Source of the DNA: Erysipelotrichaceae bacterium | Lineage (GTDB): Bacteria; Bacillota_I; Bacilli_A; Erysipelotrichales; Erysipelotrichaceae | Assembly (NCBI GenBank): GCA_017405785.1 | Contig: JAFQZR010000011.1 | Coordinates: forward strand, 1-64,000 | Direction: 5' to 3' | DNA length: 64,000 nt | Shown: in pieces, positions 63,792-64,000 of the stretch | Layout of the letters: each line of letters opens with the position of its first letter | Numbering within the stretch: position 1 is the stretch's first letter | Notes under the pieces: generated by a model | Databases searched by the model: none | What the model was told of the DNA's origin: nothing | The model's input: the letters and a program-made list of their open reading frames with translations, nothing else | Position numbers and translations under genes: made by a program

Positions 63792-63929
63792 TCATCGTTT
63801 TTTTAGTTCCTTAATCAACTTAAACAATGACCAGATAAAGTATAACGGCGCTAATATAGCACAAATCAACAATATTCCAAACAAGATTAAAGTTGCTAAT
63901 GAATGCATTTCAAAAAACCACTGCAACAT
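63792..63929 (-). CDS. Predicted 45-aa single-pass membrane peptide
   Basis: A small open frame (start M-L-Q-W-F-F, stop TGA) with one hydrophobic helix (about 11-34) and a basic end K-L-I-K-E-L-K-K-R. GAGAG lies 8 nt before the ATG. Same direction and AT-rich composition as the two zinc-ribbon genes downstream. Could be real or a chance frame. Confidence 0.5.
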   Translation of the reverse strand: MLQWFFEMHSLATLILFGILLICAILAPLYFIWSLFKLIKELKKR

Positions 63930-64000
63930 AATAAATACTCTCGTGAATCAAACACCTGAATCGAAAACCCATCTAAAATCAAAGATCATATCCTTTGTAC

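Overview
The window reads as the core chromosome of a low-to-mid GC Bacillota bacterium, most likely a strict anaerobe of the Erysipelotrichia or a close relative. This is inferred from four things. The gene order DUF3196–tig–lon matches Mollicutes (MG237–MG238–MG239 in Mycoplasma genitalium) and sits behind a CIRCE operator. There is a gram-positive division and wall set (ezrA, LTA synthase-like protein, two MurE-like ligases). O2 and superoxide defence uses a flavodiiron protein, rubredoxin and desulfoferrodoxin. The murE–phoH–ybeY–dgkA–cdd–era–recO–glyQS–dnaG–rpoD–trmK order is classic Firmicutes. No mobile element, phage or CRISPR array was found; xerC here is the housekeeping recombinase.

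Layout, left to right. Almost everything is on the minus strand. 1-185: edge region with a likely structured leader of a gene just off the left edge. 186-4673: heat-shock-type operon DUF3196–tig–lon. 4746-7290: tRNA-Arg, typA and a metallophosphoesterase. 7274-9690: accessory block with an Xre regulator coupled to an acidic nine-repeat protein, a VanZ-like protein and a membrane protein with a zinc-binding tail. 9664-14460: cvpA–mutS2–uvrC repair operon. 14549-15439 (+): rnhC. 15452-26369: twelve-gene operon from murE to trmK, which includes a small stand-alone C39-peptidase-like protein. 26456-29177 (+): lipoprotein plus LTA synthase-like gene. 29243-29419: rpsU. 29505-36080: scpA–scpB–rluB–rsmE–mtaB–Mur ligase 2–lipoprotein operon. 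36140-38622: thyA–pdp–DUF4298. 38717-40905: flavodiiron fusion plus rubredoxin. 41045-42811: ssb (+), coaX and an ECF S component behind a short leader RNA. 42855-44785: rpsB–tsf. 44872-51317: rbgA–rnhB, dprA, topA–trmFO–xerC. 51377-55661: ffh, then rpsP–khpA–rimM–trmD, rplS and lepB. 55787-56167 (+): desulfoferrodoxin. 56200-61149: ezrA–cysteine desulfurase–thiI–YwaF-like. 61450-62061 (+): rpsD with an S4-type leader. 62336-64000: markedly AT-richer accessory genes encoding small zinc-ribbon membrane proteins.

The most notable findings come from DNA signals between genes. (1) A bipartite motif, AGGAAT-N14-ACTAATAAGTA-N-TGA, occurs only before ssb and dprA. It resembles a SigH/ComX promoter and points to a competence regulon. 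(2) Four genes (murE, the divergent lipoprotein gene, rnhC and the phosphoesterase) have a -10 hexamer ending exactly 6 nt before the start codon and lack a convincing Shine-Dalgarno at normal spacing, which predicts leaderless mRNAs. (3) A near-perfect CIRCE overlaps the -35 of the tig–lon operon. (4) Nine acidic LPFMDEDD/LPFVSEE repeats make up an unrecognised protein coupled to an Xre regulator. (5) Both MurE-like ligases have lost the DNPR-type specificity motif. (6) Candidate leader RNAs precede the ECF transporter gene, rpsB, rpsD and rplS.
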